Shown: positions 36,508-45,211, numbered from the stretch's first letter. The stretch is DNA of 64,000 nucleotides from Pseudoalteromonas shioyasakiensis (GCF_001550135.1 NZ_LRUE01000013.1:124001-188000), one strand, 5' to 3'. Notes: generated from the letters alone by a model not told the origin. Numbers and translations: made by a program.

Positions 36508-38955
36508 ATGAGTTTTACCCCTTTGAAAACATTACTTAAACAGCTGTGTTATCTAAGTAGTGCGGCATTATTAGTAAGCTGTGCCAGTAATCCATATACC
36601 TATACACAATCAGCTAACTACAGCCATCGTGTTAAATTCTTAGTGATGCATTACACCGCCATTGATTACGAAAAATCATTGCGTGCGCTCGTGGATGAAG
36701 GGGGCTTAAGTTCACATTATTTATTACCTGAATCAGGCGACCCGAGTTACCCAAAAGATGAATTAGAAATTATTCAGCTGGTTGATGAAAGAGATAGGGC
36801 ATGGCACGCCGGACGCAGTTTTTGGCAAGGCCGCGAAGATTTAAATGATCATTCTATTGGTATTGAAATTGTTAATGTACCAACCTGTCATATTCCTGAG
36901 CAAACTAAGCTTGCGATGGAAAATGACGCCAGTAAGTTATGTATTTTTCCAGACTATGATGCCAAGCAAATAGAGCTACTAATAAAGTTAAGCAAAGATA
37001 TTCTTGCTCGTAACCCTGATATTGGCCCAACTCAAGTGATTGGCCATTCTGATATTGCCCCAAGCCGTAAGAACGACCCAGGCCCGCGTTTTCCTTGGTA
37101 TCAACTGTATAAAGCGGGTATCGGTGCATGGTACGACAGCGACACCGTTGATAAATATTGGCAGTTATTTAGCGCATCAAAACCTTCAGTTGAATTAATG
37201 CAAAAAGCACTACGCAGTTACGGCTATGAGGTGATTGCAACGGGTCAGCTTGATTCGCAAACGCTAGATGCCCTAAGTGCTTTTCAAATGCACTTTTTAC
37301 CTTGGCATGTAAGCGGTAATAGTGATGCCAGAAGTGCCGCTGTGCTATTTGCATTATTAGATAAATACTTTCCTAAAAAGTTAGAGCGATTATTTAAAGA
37401 GTATCAGCAGCAACAGCAAGCGGTTGAGCCTGCGCCAAAAACACTGGCCAATGCACAAGTTATAGCGCGTATACCAGCGCTTGATCCAAGCAGTCGCGCG
37501 CTTGTTAACGACCGAGGCACATTTACAGCCTATAAAGGTCGCGGTGAAATTATCATTGAAAACCAAGATGCAACCAGTGCTGATATTTTCGTAAATGGTG
37601 AAAAAATTAATATTGCTTCGCCATTAACAGCCGAAAAAATATATCAATACAGTTTGGCTAAACGCACCCGCGATGGCATAAACACGTATAAAGTAGAAAA
37701 TGTATTGCCTGAAGGGGCAAGTTTAACCTTACGTTTCCCTTATCCAACGCTTGATAAAAACAGCGCTCAAAAGCGTTTTAGTGCCGTTGATGAATTAATT
37801 AATCAAGAGATTAAAGAGGGCTTTCCGGGTGCGGTACTCGCCGTTGTTAAAGATGGCAAGTTGATTAAACTAAGCCATTATGGGGCAGCTAAAAAGTACC
37901 ATGCTGATGGCAGTGAGCTTACAAGCCCACAAGCTATGCAAAACGATACCTTGTTTGATATAGCTTCAAACTCAAAAATGTTTGCCACTAATTTTGCGCT
38001 GATGAAGCTTGCCAGCGAAGGGAAACTCGACGTAGAAAAGCCACTGTTTTATTACCTACCAGAATTTAGGGGCAGCGGCCGTGAACAGCGTTTAGTAAAA
38101 GATTTACTCACCCACAGTGCGGGTTATCCTGCGGTGGTTGATTTTCATCGTAAAGACAATAAATTTGGTGAGCGCTTTTTTTCTCAAAACAGCCTGCGTA
38201 CTAAAAACCTACTGTTAACAGGTGTCCCTTTCGTGGCTGGTCGTAACGTAAAACACCTATACTCTGATATCGATTATATGTTGCTTGGTGTACTGGTTGA
38301 ACGCATCAGTGGTATGGCGCTCGATACCTATGTAGAAAGCCAAATTTATCAGCCACTTGGTTTAACACATACGGTTTATAATCCATTGCAGAAAGGTTTT
38401 TTAGCATCGCAAATTGCTGCCACTGAGATTAACGGCAACACCCGAGGTGGTCGCATCGAGTTTGAAAATATTCGAACTGATGTACTGCAAGGTGAAGTAC
38501 ATGATGAAAAAGCATTTTATGCTTTAGGTGGTGTAGCGGGGCATGCAGGACTTTTTAGTACTGCCGGTGATTTGTCTGTGCTTATGCAAGTACTACTCAA
38601 TGGTGGCGGCTACAATAATAAGCAAATTTTTACGCCACAAGTACTTGAGCAATTCACAAACTCCCAAGCAAGTGATGAGACTTATGGTTTAGGATGGCGT
38701 AGAGCGGGGCATCAAGCGCGTAAATGGCATTTTGGCCCTTATGCTAGCCCGCGGGCTTTTGGCCATACCGGCTGGACAGGCACCGTGACAGTTATTGATC
38801 CTGAGTATGACCTTGCTATTGTGCTATTAACCAATGCCCGTCATTCACCGATTGAAGGTTCGCAAGAAAATTACCAGTTTGTCGGCAAGCGTTTCGAAAC
38901 AGGTAAGTATGGCTCTATTATCTCACTGATTTATGAGAGTATATTAAATCACTAG
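36508..38955 (+). CDS. Fused AmpD-like amidase / peptidoglycan-binding / beta-lactamase-fold lipoprotein
   Basis: 815 residues, lipobox LLVSC (C25). Domain 1 (about 40-200), Amidase_2: zinc ligands H48 (MHYTA), H180 (IGHSDI) and D190 (KNDPGP), E120 in GIEIVN. Domain 2 (about 225-270), PG_binding_1-like (QKALRSYGYEVIATGQLDSQT in pieces). Domain 3 (about 425-815), serine beta-lactamase/AmiE-like: S487-x-x-K490, DLLTHSAGYP, Y585-S-D and a C-terminal HTGWTG. Both catalytic parts are expected to release peptides from MurNAc. In Bacillus AmiE is a separate protein encoded with namZ and murQ. Divergent from the regulator. Confidence 0.88.
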   Translation: MSFTPLKTLLKQLCYLSSAALLVSCASNPYTYTQSANYSHRVKFLVMHYTAIDYEKSLRALVDEGGLSSHYLLPESGDPSYPKDELEIIQLVDERDRAWHAGRSFWQGREDLNDHSIGIEIVNVPTCHIPEQTKLAMENDASKLCIFPDYDAKQIELLIKLSKDILARNPDIGPTQVIGHSDIAPSRKNDPGPRFPWYQLYKAGIGAWYDSDTVDKYWQLFSASKPSVELMQKALRSYGYEVIATGQLDSQTLDALSAFQMHFLPWHVSGNSDARSAAVLFALLDKYFPKKLERLFKEYQQQQQAVEPAPKTLANAQVIARIPALDPSSRALVNDRGTFTAYKGRGEIIIENQDATSADIFVNGEKINIASPLTAEKIYQYSLAKRTRDGINTYKVENVLPEGASLTLRFPYPTLDKNSAQKRFSAVDELINQEIKEGFPGAVLAVVKDGKLIKLSHYGAAKKYHADGSELTSPQAMQNDTLFDIASNSKMFATNFALMKLASEGKLDVEKPLFYYLPEFRGSGREQRLVKDLLTHSAGYPAVVDFHRKDNKFGERFFSQNSLRTKNLLLTGVPFVAGRNVKHLYSDIDYMLLGVLVERISGMALDTYVESQIYQPLGLTHTVYNPLQKGFLASQIAATEINGNTRGGRIEFENIRTDVLQGEVHDEKAFYALGGVAGHAGLFSTAGDLSVLMQVLLNGGGYNNKQIFTPQVLEQFTNSQASDETYGLGWRRAGHQARKWHFGPYASPRAFGHTGWTGTVTVIDPEYDLAIVLLTNARHSPIEGSQENYQFVGKRFETGKYGSIISLIYESILNH

Positions 38956-39049
38956 TCGAATTAAGTTGAGTTTGGTGGCAAAGCCATTAAGCTTAGCGAG
39001 TTTTCGCATAATAAAAATAAAATGTTGTTCTTAATTTAAAAGGGTTTTT

Positions 39050-40426
39050 ATGTCTTGGTATTCAATTTTACCACCCTTGATTGCTATCTTAATTGTGTTT
39101 TGGCGCAAAGAAGTGATCATGGCGTTATTGGTCGCGGTTGCGTCGTCTGAGTTTTTGCTTGCTCTGAATGGTGAAGGTAATACCTTGTTTTTCACCTTTA
39201 TCAACACTATTGAGCGAGTCATTGAGGTTGCCAGCTCCCCTGGTAATAGCCGCATACTTATTTTTAGTATCTTAATCGGTGCTTTACTTGCCTATATTCG
39301 TGAATCTGGCGGTGTAGCCGCCACGGTTAATTTGCTGATGAACAAAGGGGTGGCTAAAAGTAAGCGCCAAGTGGGCTACTTAACCATGTTCTCAGGTATT
39401 GCGGTATTCATTGAATCGAACTTAAGCGTATTAACCTCGGGAATTTTATCGCGTGGTTTATTCGATAAATTTAAAATGAGCCGAGCACGCCTTGCTTACA
39501 TTATCGATAGTACCAGCGCACCTGTGTGTATTTTAATCTTGCTAAATGGATGGGGCGCATACGTACTGGGCCTTCTTGGCAACTACGAAATGGAAGAGTC
39601 TGCGGTTTCGGTATTGTGGGGCAGTATTGGCTATAACTTTTACGCCATTATCACTTTACTTATCGTGTTCTACACCATTACCTTTGACAAGGTACATGGC
39701 CCACTAAAGCAAGCAGAAGAAAACCTAGAGCAACAAGAAACCGAACTAACAGAAGAAGTGAAAGGTTCAAAAGCACGTTACATGCTTGTGCCTCTAATTA
39801 CCTTAATTGGTAGTATGGTTGGTTTTATGTTCTGGACTGGCGATGGCGATATTGCCAGCGGTAGTGGTTCTAAATCAGTGCTGTATGCAACTATTTTAGC
39901 CTGTGTTGTGGCTTACTTCTTAATGATTAGCTCGCGTGAATTTACACACCATAAGCTGGTTGATATTGGCTTTAAAGGTATGGGTGAGTTACTGCCATTA
40001 GTGTCTATTGTATTGCTATCACTCACGTTAGGCGCGAGCTTGAAAGACCTAGGTACCGGTGTGTTTGTAGCAGGCCTAGTAGGTGATTTCTTACCAATTT
40101 ATTTAGTTGTGCCAGTGCTATTTATTACAGGTGCGGTTATTTCATTTACTACAGGTACTTCATGGGGCACTTTCGCAATACTTATTCCAATTGGTGTACC
40201 GCTCATTCAAGCTTTAGGTTTACCACCTTCATTGGTTATTGCTGCTATTTTAGGTGGTGGCGTGTTTGGCGATCACTGCTCGCCAATCTCAGATACCAGC
40301 GCGGTATCGGCTATTGCATCAGGGTGTGATCTATTAACTCACGTAAAAACCCAAATGCCATACGCTTTATTCGGCGGCGCATTAACCTTCATTGCTTACC
40401 TAGTGACGAGTATTATTGTTTTATAA
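39050..40426 (+). CDS. NhaC-family Na+/H+ antiporter-like transporter
   Basis: 458 residues, about 11-12 membrane segments. Family marks: ESNLSVLTSGILSRG, IIDSTSAPVCILILLNGWGAY, SFTTGTSWGTFAILIPIGVPL and GGGVFGDHCSPISDTSAVSA. NhaC-type proteins exchange Na+ for H+ or, in some members, organic acids or amino acids. At the end of the peptidoglycan locus it could restore the Na+ balance used by the symporter, or export D-lactate or move a peptide product; the substrate cannot be told. Confidence 0.8.
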   Translation: MSWYSILPPLIAILIVFWRKEVIMALLVAVASSEFLLALNGEGNTLFFTFINTIERVIEVASSPGNSRILIFSILIGALLAYIRESGGVAATVNLLMNKGVAKSKRQVGYLTMFSGIAVFIESNLSVLTSGILSRGLFDKFKMSRARLAYIIDSTSAPVCILILLNGWGAYVLGLLGNYEMEESAVSVLWGSIGYNFYAIITLLIVFYTITFDKVHGPLKQAEENLEQQETELTEEVKGSKARYMLVPLITLIGSMVGFMFWTGDGDIASGSGSKSVLYATILACVVAYFLMISSREFTHHKLVDIGFKGMGELLPLVSIVLLSLTLGASLKDLGTGVFVAGLVGDFLPIYLVVPVLFITGAVISFTTGTSWGTFAILIPIGVPLIQALGLPPSLVIAAILGGGVFGDHCSPISDTSAVSAIASGCDLLTHVKTQMPYALFGGALTFIAYLVTSIIVL

Positions 40427-40455
40427 GTAATAGCTTTAAGCCTTAAGTTATAAGT

Positions 40456-40487
40456 AAAAAAACCACAGAGAAGTCTGTGGTTTTTTA
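40456..40487 (+). terminator. Antiporter gene terminator
   Basis: AAAAAACCACAGA...TCTGTGGTTTTTT hairpin, 30 bases after the stop. Confidence 0.88.
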
Positions 40488-40498
40488 TTGCTTGTAAC

Positions 40499-40745
40499 GT
40501 AAGTCGTCATTTATGGCGACACATGTCGAATCACTTATAAAGTGACGGGCTAAAGCCCGACCTACAAGAGTATGGATTGAGGCCATCGCGCGAAATAAAT
40601 TTCACGCCTACTGTATTCCTTTACTCTTTGCCCTTGTAACTCGCTAACTAGCTAACTCGCTAACTCGCTAACTCGCTAACTAGCTAACTCGCTAACTCGC
40701 TAACTCGCTAACTCGTTGGGTTTCGCTCCGCTCTACCCAACCTAC
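40499..40745. repeat. REP-like repeat island B
   Basis: Fills the 315-base gap between the antiporter and dehydrogenase genes. Contents: a bipartite element ending CGGGCTAAAGCCCGACCTAC (40499-40565); hairpin CGCGCGAAATAAATTTCACG...CCTAC (40587-40611); ten 8-mers of CTAACTCG/CTAACTAG type (40636-40715); and hairpin GTTGGG...CCCAACCTAC (40715-40745), whose CTAC end contains the stop codon of the next minus-strand gene. Confidence 0.88.
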
Positions 40746-41878
40746 GATTTCGGTACAACCTTATAAACACCGACACCATCAACGCCTAGATATAAATCAC
40801 CATTAGGGTGAGTGGCAAGGCTGCGAACGCGACCTACACCTTCAAATACCTTGCTGTGGCCTGTTACTTTGTCACCATCAAGTTTCACCAAAACAAGGTG
40901 GCCAAACTTCATCGAACCTACGGCAATTTGGCCTTGCCACTGTGGGTATTTATCGCTGGTGATAAATTCCATTCCAGAAGGGGCAATTGAAGGCACCCAA
41001 TACCAATCAGGTTGTTCCATTCCCTCGCGACTAGTTTCGTCGGTAATTTTTGTACCAATGTAGTTGATCCCATAAGTGATCTCAGGCCAACCATAGTTTG
41101 CACCTGCTTTAACTATGTTGATTTCATCGCCGCCACGAGGGCCATGTTCATGGCTCCAAATAACCCCCGTTTCAGGGTGCATTGCCATACCTTGCGGGTT
41201 ACGGTGTCCATACGAATAAATGCTTTTGTGAGTTGTTTTATGGTCATAAAACGGGTTTGATTTAGGGATAGAGCCATCGCTATTGATACGGTGAATTTTG
41301 CCAGCATCATAGTCTAAGCTTTGTGGGTGAACGTCTCTTTTGCCACGGTCGCCAATAGAGAAGTACAAGTAACCTTCTTTGTCGAACTCAATACGCGAAC
41401 CATAGTGTTTTGTTGTTTCAATATTTGGCTCGCCATCAAACAATAATTGCTGATCGACAAGAGCCATATCTTTAAAGCGGGCACGCATAATTGAGGTATT
41501 GTAACCCTCACCATCGCCCTCATAGCCCGAGTACGAAAAGTAAATCCAACCATTGTCGGCAAAGTTCGGATCAAGTTCTATATCTAATAAGCCTCCTTGA
41601 CCTTCATCATGTACTTTAGGTGTGCCTTTAACTGCTTGCTCAACGAGTTTGCCATCACGAATCAATCTAAGCTCGCCACGTCGATCAGTAACGAGTAAGT
41701 CACGCTCGTTAAGCCAAGCCATACCCCAAGGAATTTGAATCCCTTCGCTTACTAATTCTAGTTTGTAGTTATTCGCACTGGCATCCAGTGGAATTTTTTG
41801 CTCTGGCTGAGCACAAGCTTGCAAGCTCGATAAGCTAATTGAGGCAATGATTAAACTGTTAAACAAAGACCTTTTCAT
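40742..41878 (-). CDS. PQQ-type soluble sugar dehydrogenase-like lipoprotein
   Basis: 378 residues from ATG 41878, set by GGAG five bases upstream (an earlier ATG at 41902 has no site). Lipobox-like LQAC after residue 20. Six-bladed propeller of the GSDH/YliI family: WGMAWLNERDLLVTDR, EGQGGLLDIELDPNF, YGSRIEFDKEGYLYFSIGDRG, SYGHRNPQGMAMHPETG, HEHGPRGGDEIN. Such proteins oxidise aldose sugars with PQQ in the periplasm. Its TAG stop is formed by the GTAG end of a REP-like hairpin. Confidence 0.87.
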   Translation of the reverse strand: MKRSLFNSLIIASISLSSLQACAQPEQKIPLDASANNYKLELVSEGIQIPWGMAWLNERDLLVTDRRGELRLIRDGKLVEQAVKGTPKVHDEGQGGLLDIELDPNFADNGWIYFSYSGYEGDGEGYNTSIMRARFKDMALVDQQLLFDGEPNIETTKHYGSRIEFDKEGYLYFSIGDRGKRDVHPQSLDYDAGKIHRINSDGSIPKSNPFYDHKTTHKSIYSYGHRNPQGMAMHPETGVIWSHEHGPRGGDEINIVKAGANYGWPEITYGINYIGTKITDETSREGMEQPDWYWVPSIAPSGMEFITSDKYPQWQGQIAVGSMKFGHLVLVKLDGDKVTGHSKVFEGVGRVRSLATHPNGDLYLGVDGVGVYKVVPKS

Positions 41879-42307
41879 GGTAACTCCATAATATTTAAAC
41901 ACGATGTTACTAGCCTAGCTGGTTCAGCATTAAATTGTTATTAACATTAGAGCAATGTGAGATTATTGGTAGGAAAAGCGAGGTAAAGGGCGGAGTATTA
42001 GCCGTCAGCCGTCAGCCGTCAGCCGTCAGCCGTCAGCCGTCAGCCGTCTGATCTGACATCTGATATCTAACTACGCGGGGTAAACCCGCTGCTACTTAAA
42101 AGCTTGTAACTTTACTCCTGTAGCCCGCTAACTTGTTTTAAATCTGATAGCTGACGGCTGAAAGCTGATGGCTCGTTGAACCATCGCGCGAAATAAATTT
42201 CACGCCTACGCGGGGTAAACCCGCTGCTACCTAAAAACTTGCGACTTTCCCCTTGTAACTCGCTAACTTGTTGGGTTTCGCTACGCTCTACCCAACCTAC
42301 GAGCTCG
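41879..42307. repeat. Repeat island C
   Basis: 429 bases without a gene. Promoter of the dehydrogenase near 41900-41950. Then six perfect plus one variant GCCGTCA heptamers (42001-42049), hairpin CTACGCGGGG...CCCGCTGCTAC (42071-42095), a compound CGCGCGAAATAAATTTCACG...GCTGCTAC (42185-42230), and GTTGGG...CCCAACCTAC (42270-42300) followed by CTCGCTAACTCG, inside which the next minus-strand gene ends. Confidence 0.85.
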
Positions 42308-42907
42308 CTAACTCGTACACTTTTCCGTTTCATGGGTTAGCTGTTTGAGTGCGATGATTTGCCCTTGTTTGTTTTGGTCTAGGGCGAGTAGGTCTCCTTG
42401 GTGAATATGAGTATCTAGGGTGCCGTGTTTTTGTAGTTCTTCAAGGAGTGATTGTTTAATTTGTACTATGACATTTTGCTCGCAGTCAGCGATATACCAG
42501 TCGTTATCAACACTGACTAGACGGCCGGTGAAGCTGGTGCGGGCTTGGTGATTGGCTAATGCTTGTTGGTAGTTAGCATCTAGGTTTTGTTTTTGTTGTT
42601 TAAGATTACTCACATAGCTGCCTTTGGCGTCGAGTTCGTGTACTTCAAGCCATTGATAGTCCGATAAATCCACGGCATAAACATGGGTTAACTCGCGGTT
42701 GTTGTATTGCAGCATGACAAAACCAAGAATCGCTAAAGCAGCAAATACTCCGGTCATTTGCAGGCCTAAAAAGCGCTGTGGTCTTGGCATTGCCGACTGT
42801 GGCTTTTGCATGTGTACAAGCTCGTCGCTGCTTAAGCTGTGCTCTGCCTTACGTTTTTGAAAATGTACTTTTAAATCAGCATCGAGTTGCTCGTCGTTAC
42901 GCTTCAT
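42308..42907 (-). CDS. Probable anti-sigma factor (single-pass membrane protein)
   Basis: 199 residues. Cytoplasmic N-terminus about 1-48 (KRNDEQLDADLKVHFQKRKAE), one membrane helix about 49-66 (MTGVFAALAILGFVMLQY), and a periplasmic part with a coiled-coil stretch and a beta-rich segment (ARTSFTGRLVSVDNDWYIADC). It begins 11 bases inside the ECF sigma gene, the usual sigma/anti-sigma coupling. No zinc HxxxCxxC motif. The stop codon falls within a CGAGTTAG repeat octamer, so the last residues (CTS) may be repeat-derived. Confidence 0.7.
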   Translation of the reverse strand: MKRNDEQLDADLKVHFQKRKAEHSLSSDELVHMQKPQSAMPRPQRFLGLQMTGVFAALAILGFVMLQYNNRELTHVYAVDLSDYQWLEVHELDAKGSYVSNLKQQKQNLDANYQQALANHQARTSFTGRLVSVDNDWYIADCEQNVIVQIKQSLLEELQKHGTLDTHIHQGDLLALDQNKQGQIIALKQLTHETEKCTS

Positions 42908-43448
42908 GATGGCCTCCTAGTTGTTGTTTCAGGTTTTGACGGGCATATCGCAGCCGAGTTTTAATGGTCTCTGGGTTACTTTGTGTGATAGCAACAATGT
43001 CTTCGAGACTAAAGCCTTCTTGTTGTAAGGTCAGCGCTTCACGTTGTACAAAACTAAGTGCCATAAGTGCTTTATCAAAGGCTTCATAGTCGTAGTGATA
43101 ACTTGCATCCTGAGGTTCGGTAAATAGTTGGTTGTCTTCTAATTCAACGAACTTTTGCTGCTTACGAAATTCATCAATTAATAAATTACGTGCTAATCGA
43201 AAAAGCCACGCTTTAGGGTTGTTCTGATCATTGTAAAAGTCGCGTTTATCAATGACTTTTAACCAGGTTTGCTGGCATATATCAAGGGCAAGATCTTTAT
43301 CACTTTGTGTAACTAGGTAGTGATAAAGATCGTTCCCGTATTGAGCAACGAGTTGGTTAAGGTAACGGTTGTCGCCCGTTTTGGCATACTGCGCCAAACA
43401 ATCTGTGCTTGGCTTGTCAAATAACCATGTCTTGATGCTCATTAGCAT
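42897..43448 (-). CDS. ECF-type RNA polymerase sigma factor
   Basis: 183 residues (ATG 43448; ATG 43442 is equally possible, neither with a ribosome site, so translation is probably coupled to the tonB-like gene six bases upstream). Region 2: LALDICQQTWLKVIDKRDFY, NPKAWLFRLARNLLIDEFRK. Region 4: ALMALSFVQREALTLQQEGFSLEDIVAITQSNPETIKTRLRYAR (in pieces), a clear ECF HTH. Order tonB-like gene, sigma, anti-sigma suggests it senses envelope or uptake state. Confidence 0.88.
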   Translation of the reverse strand: MLMSIKTWLFDKPSTDCLAQYAKTGDNRYLNQLVAQYGNDLYHYLVTQSDKDLALDICQQTWLKVIDKRDFYNDQNNPKAWLFRLARNLLIDEFRKQQKFVELEDNQLFTEPQDASYHYDYEAFDKALMALSFVQREALTLQQEGFSLEDIVAITQSNPETIKTRLRYARQNLKQQLGGHHEA

Positions 43449-43454
43449 AGGCAG

Positions 43455-44102
43455 TTATCCATCTATTTTAAAATCAAGTTGAACGCTTTGGTTTGTTTGT
43501 AATTGTGCCACACCTTCAACAACTTTAGGGCGATATTTCCAACGTTTAATGGCGCGAATTGCTTCACGGTCAAATACCCGTTTAGGCTCGGCATCAATAA
43601 TAACAGGGTCAATCACTTCGCCAGTCGGTGAAATGCTAAAGCTAATTTGTACCCAACCTTCAATGCCATCACGAGCTGCTACCGGAGGGTATTTAGGGTT
43701 TATACGCACAATTGGTGTCGCATCTCCTGTTGGTTGGTTAATGCTTTTGCTAAGCGTGTCGCCAATGTTATCGAATGTCATTGTTGGTGTTAAATCAGCT
43801 ACTACAACGGTATCTGTCGTATCAATCGTTGGGCGTGGCGGTACTTTTGGTGGCATTTTAGCAACTGGCGGTGGCGGCAGTGTTTGCTTTACTTGTACTT
43901 TTGAGTCTTCCGGTACTTCATAAATTTCAACTGTGATATCTGGGCCTGTTTTAACATCGGCTCTTTGCTCAGCAGAAATTAAGTACTGCATAAATGCAAA
44001 TGCTGCAAAGGTCATGACACCGCCACCAATAATTGCTGCGGTTGTCTTTAAAGCAGCATTGCTGTTATTCAAGCTTGCTGAGTTTAGTGGTAAAGTATGC
44101 AT
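43455..44102 (-). CDS. TonB-type energy transducer
   Basis: 215 residues from ATG 44102, set by GAGGAA with five-base spacing (longer frame to 44150 less likely). One N-terminal membrane helix (IIGGGVMTFAAFAFMQYLIS), a proline-rich spacer (PPPPVAKMPPKVPPRP), and a TonB_C domain with KYPPVAARDGIEGWVQISF, VIIDAEPKRVFDREAIRAIKRWKYRP. It would pass proton motive force to outer-membrane receptors. First gene of an operon with the ECF sigma and anti-sigma genes, divergent from the DUF3087-type gene. No Fur box is seen in front. Confidence 0.88.
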   Translation of the reverse strand: MHTLPLNSASLNNSNAALKTTAAIIGGGVMTFAAFAFMQYLISAEQRADVKTGPDITVEIYEVPEDSKVQVKQTLPPPPVAKMPPKVPPRPTIDTTDTVVVADLTPTMTFDNIGDTLSKSINQPTGDATPIVRINPKYPPVAARDGIEGWVQISFSISPTGEVIDPVIIDAEPKRVFDREAIRAIKRWKYRPKVVEGVAQLQTNQSVQLDFKIDG

Positions 44103-44209
44103 AGCCGTTCCTCTTTGGATAATTGCTTTCATAGCTAAAACGGCTGGCAAATAAAAAAGGGGTGAAATTTTTTTTCACTTTTTATTTTTCACAAGTTTTT
44201 TAGGTTGTT

Positions 44210-44716
44210 ATGAAACTTATTCAAATAGATAAAGCCCGTTACCGTAAACATTTAAACCAAGTAATTATTGCTTGTGTAATTGCTTTAGCCGTTGGCAGTT
44301 TAGCCATTTCACAAACGTTAATAGCGTTATTTCCTGACCCCAGCGGTAGCCATTTTCATTGGAACCTATTAGGTGTTGTTGTGTGTAGTTTGCTGGTGGG
44401 CTTTGTGCTTAATAAATACCGCAATCATGATTACATGACTGAAATAGTCTATGTGTGGGAGCTTAAAAAAGCGCTGAATAAAATCACCCGTAAAATGCCA
44501 AAGTTAAAAGCAGCAGGGCGTGAGGGCAATGCAGATGCTTTATTAGCAATTCATTACAGCTATGCGGGGTCACGTTTGTTATGGCAGCTTGATGACAACA
44601 CTATTACCATGGATGAGTTGGCAATTAAGCAGGCAGAGCTTGATAGTGTTGCAGATAAATACAACCTCTCGCTTGATGCAGAACGTTATGATGAGTCAAT
44701 CTTAAAGCAATTTTAA
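44210..44716 (+). CDS. DUF3087-type membrane protein
   Basis: 168 residues. Start MKLIQIDKARYRKHLNQV, two membrane helices (VIIACVIALAVGSLAISQT; WNLLGVVVCSLLVGFVL) and a soluble helical C-terminal part (ALLAIHYSYAGSRLLWQLDDNTIT). The pattern fits DUF3087, a gammaproteobacterial family of unknown role. The tyrosine phosphatase gene follows after 9 bases. Confidence 0.72.
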   Translation: MKLIQIDKARYRKHLNQVIIACVIALAVGSLAISQTLIALFPDPSGSHFHWNLLGVVVCSLLVGFVLNKYRNHDYMTEIVYVWELKKALNKITRKMPKLKAAGREGNADALLAIHYSYAGSRLLWQLDDNTITMDELAIKQAELDSVADKYNLSLDAERYDESILKQF

Positions 44717-44725
44717 GGACGAATA

Positions 44726-45175
44726 ATGAAAAAGGTTTTGATTGTTTGCTTAGGCAATATTTGTCGTTCACCTACTGCTGAAGCGGTACTTCGTAGTCGT
44801 GCAAAGGCGTTGGGTGTCAATGTCAAAGTTGATTCTGCTGGCACCATTGGTTACCACCAAGGTAATCCACCAGATTCACGTTCAAAAGCAGCAGCCGAAA
44901 AGCGCGGTTATAGTTTTAAAGGCATCTATTCGCGACCAGTGACTCAAGCTGATTTTCATGAGTTTGACTTAATTCTCGCAGCCGACAAGCAAAATCTTGC
45001 TGATTTACAAGCCCAGTGCCCAGAGCGCTTACAATATAAGTTGTCGCTATTTTTAAGCCATGGTGATGCAGGGGAGAGTGAGATCCCAGATCCCTATTAT
45101 GGTGGCGATCAAGGTTTCGAAAAGGTACTCGATTTAATTGAGGACGCAGCCGATAACTTGCTTAAAAAGTTATAA
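44726..45175 (+). CDS. Low-molecular-weight protein tyrosine phosphatase
   Basis: 149 residues. Active-site loop C8-LGNIC-R14-S15 (CX5RS), start VLIVCLGNICRSPTAEAVLR, and the general acid loop DPYYGG near 130. Such enzymes act on phosphotyrosine, e.g. on polysaccharide-chain regulators, or on arsenate. Here no capsule genes surround it, so a target cannot be named. TTAAGGACGAATA precedes the ATG. Confidence 0.92.
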   Translation: MKKVLIVCLGNICRSPTAEAVLRSRAKALGVNVKVDSAGTIGYHQGNPPDSRSKAAAEKRGYSFKGIYSRPVTQADFHEFDLILAADKQNLADLQAQCPERLQYKLSLFLSHGDAGESEIPDPYYGGDQGFEKVLDLIEDAADNLLKKL

Positions 45176-45188
45176 AAAGCTATGAAAA

Positions 45189-45205
45189 GGGTCGCATTGC
45201 GACCC
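45189..45205. terminator. Hairpin between convergent genes
   Basis: GGGTCGC ATT GCGACCC with modest flanking T/A; may stop both the phosphatase and the TonB-C/TPR genes. Confidence 0.6.
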
Positions 45206-45211
45206 TGTTAT

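Noticed and set aside
40808..41574. Several short ORFs overlapping the sugar dehydrogenase gene
   Set aside because: All are alternative-frame shadows of a well-supported gene.
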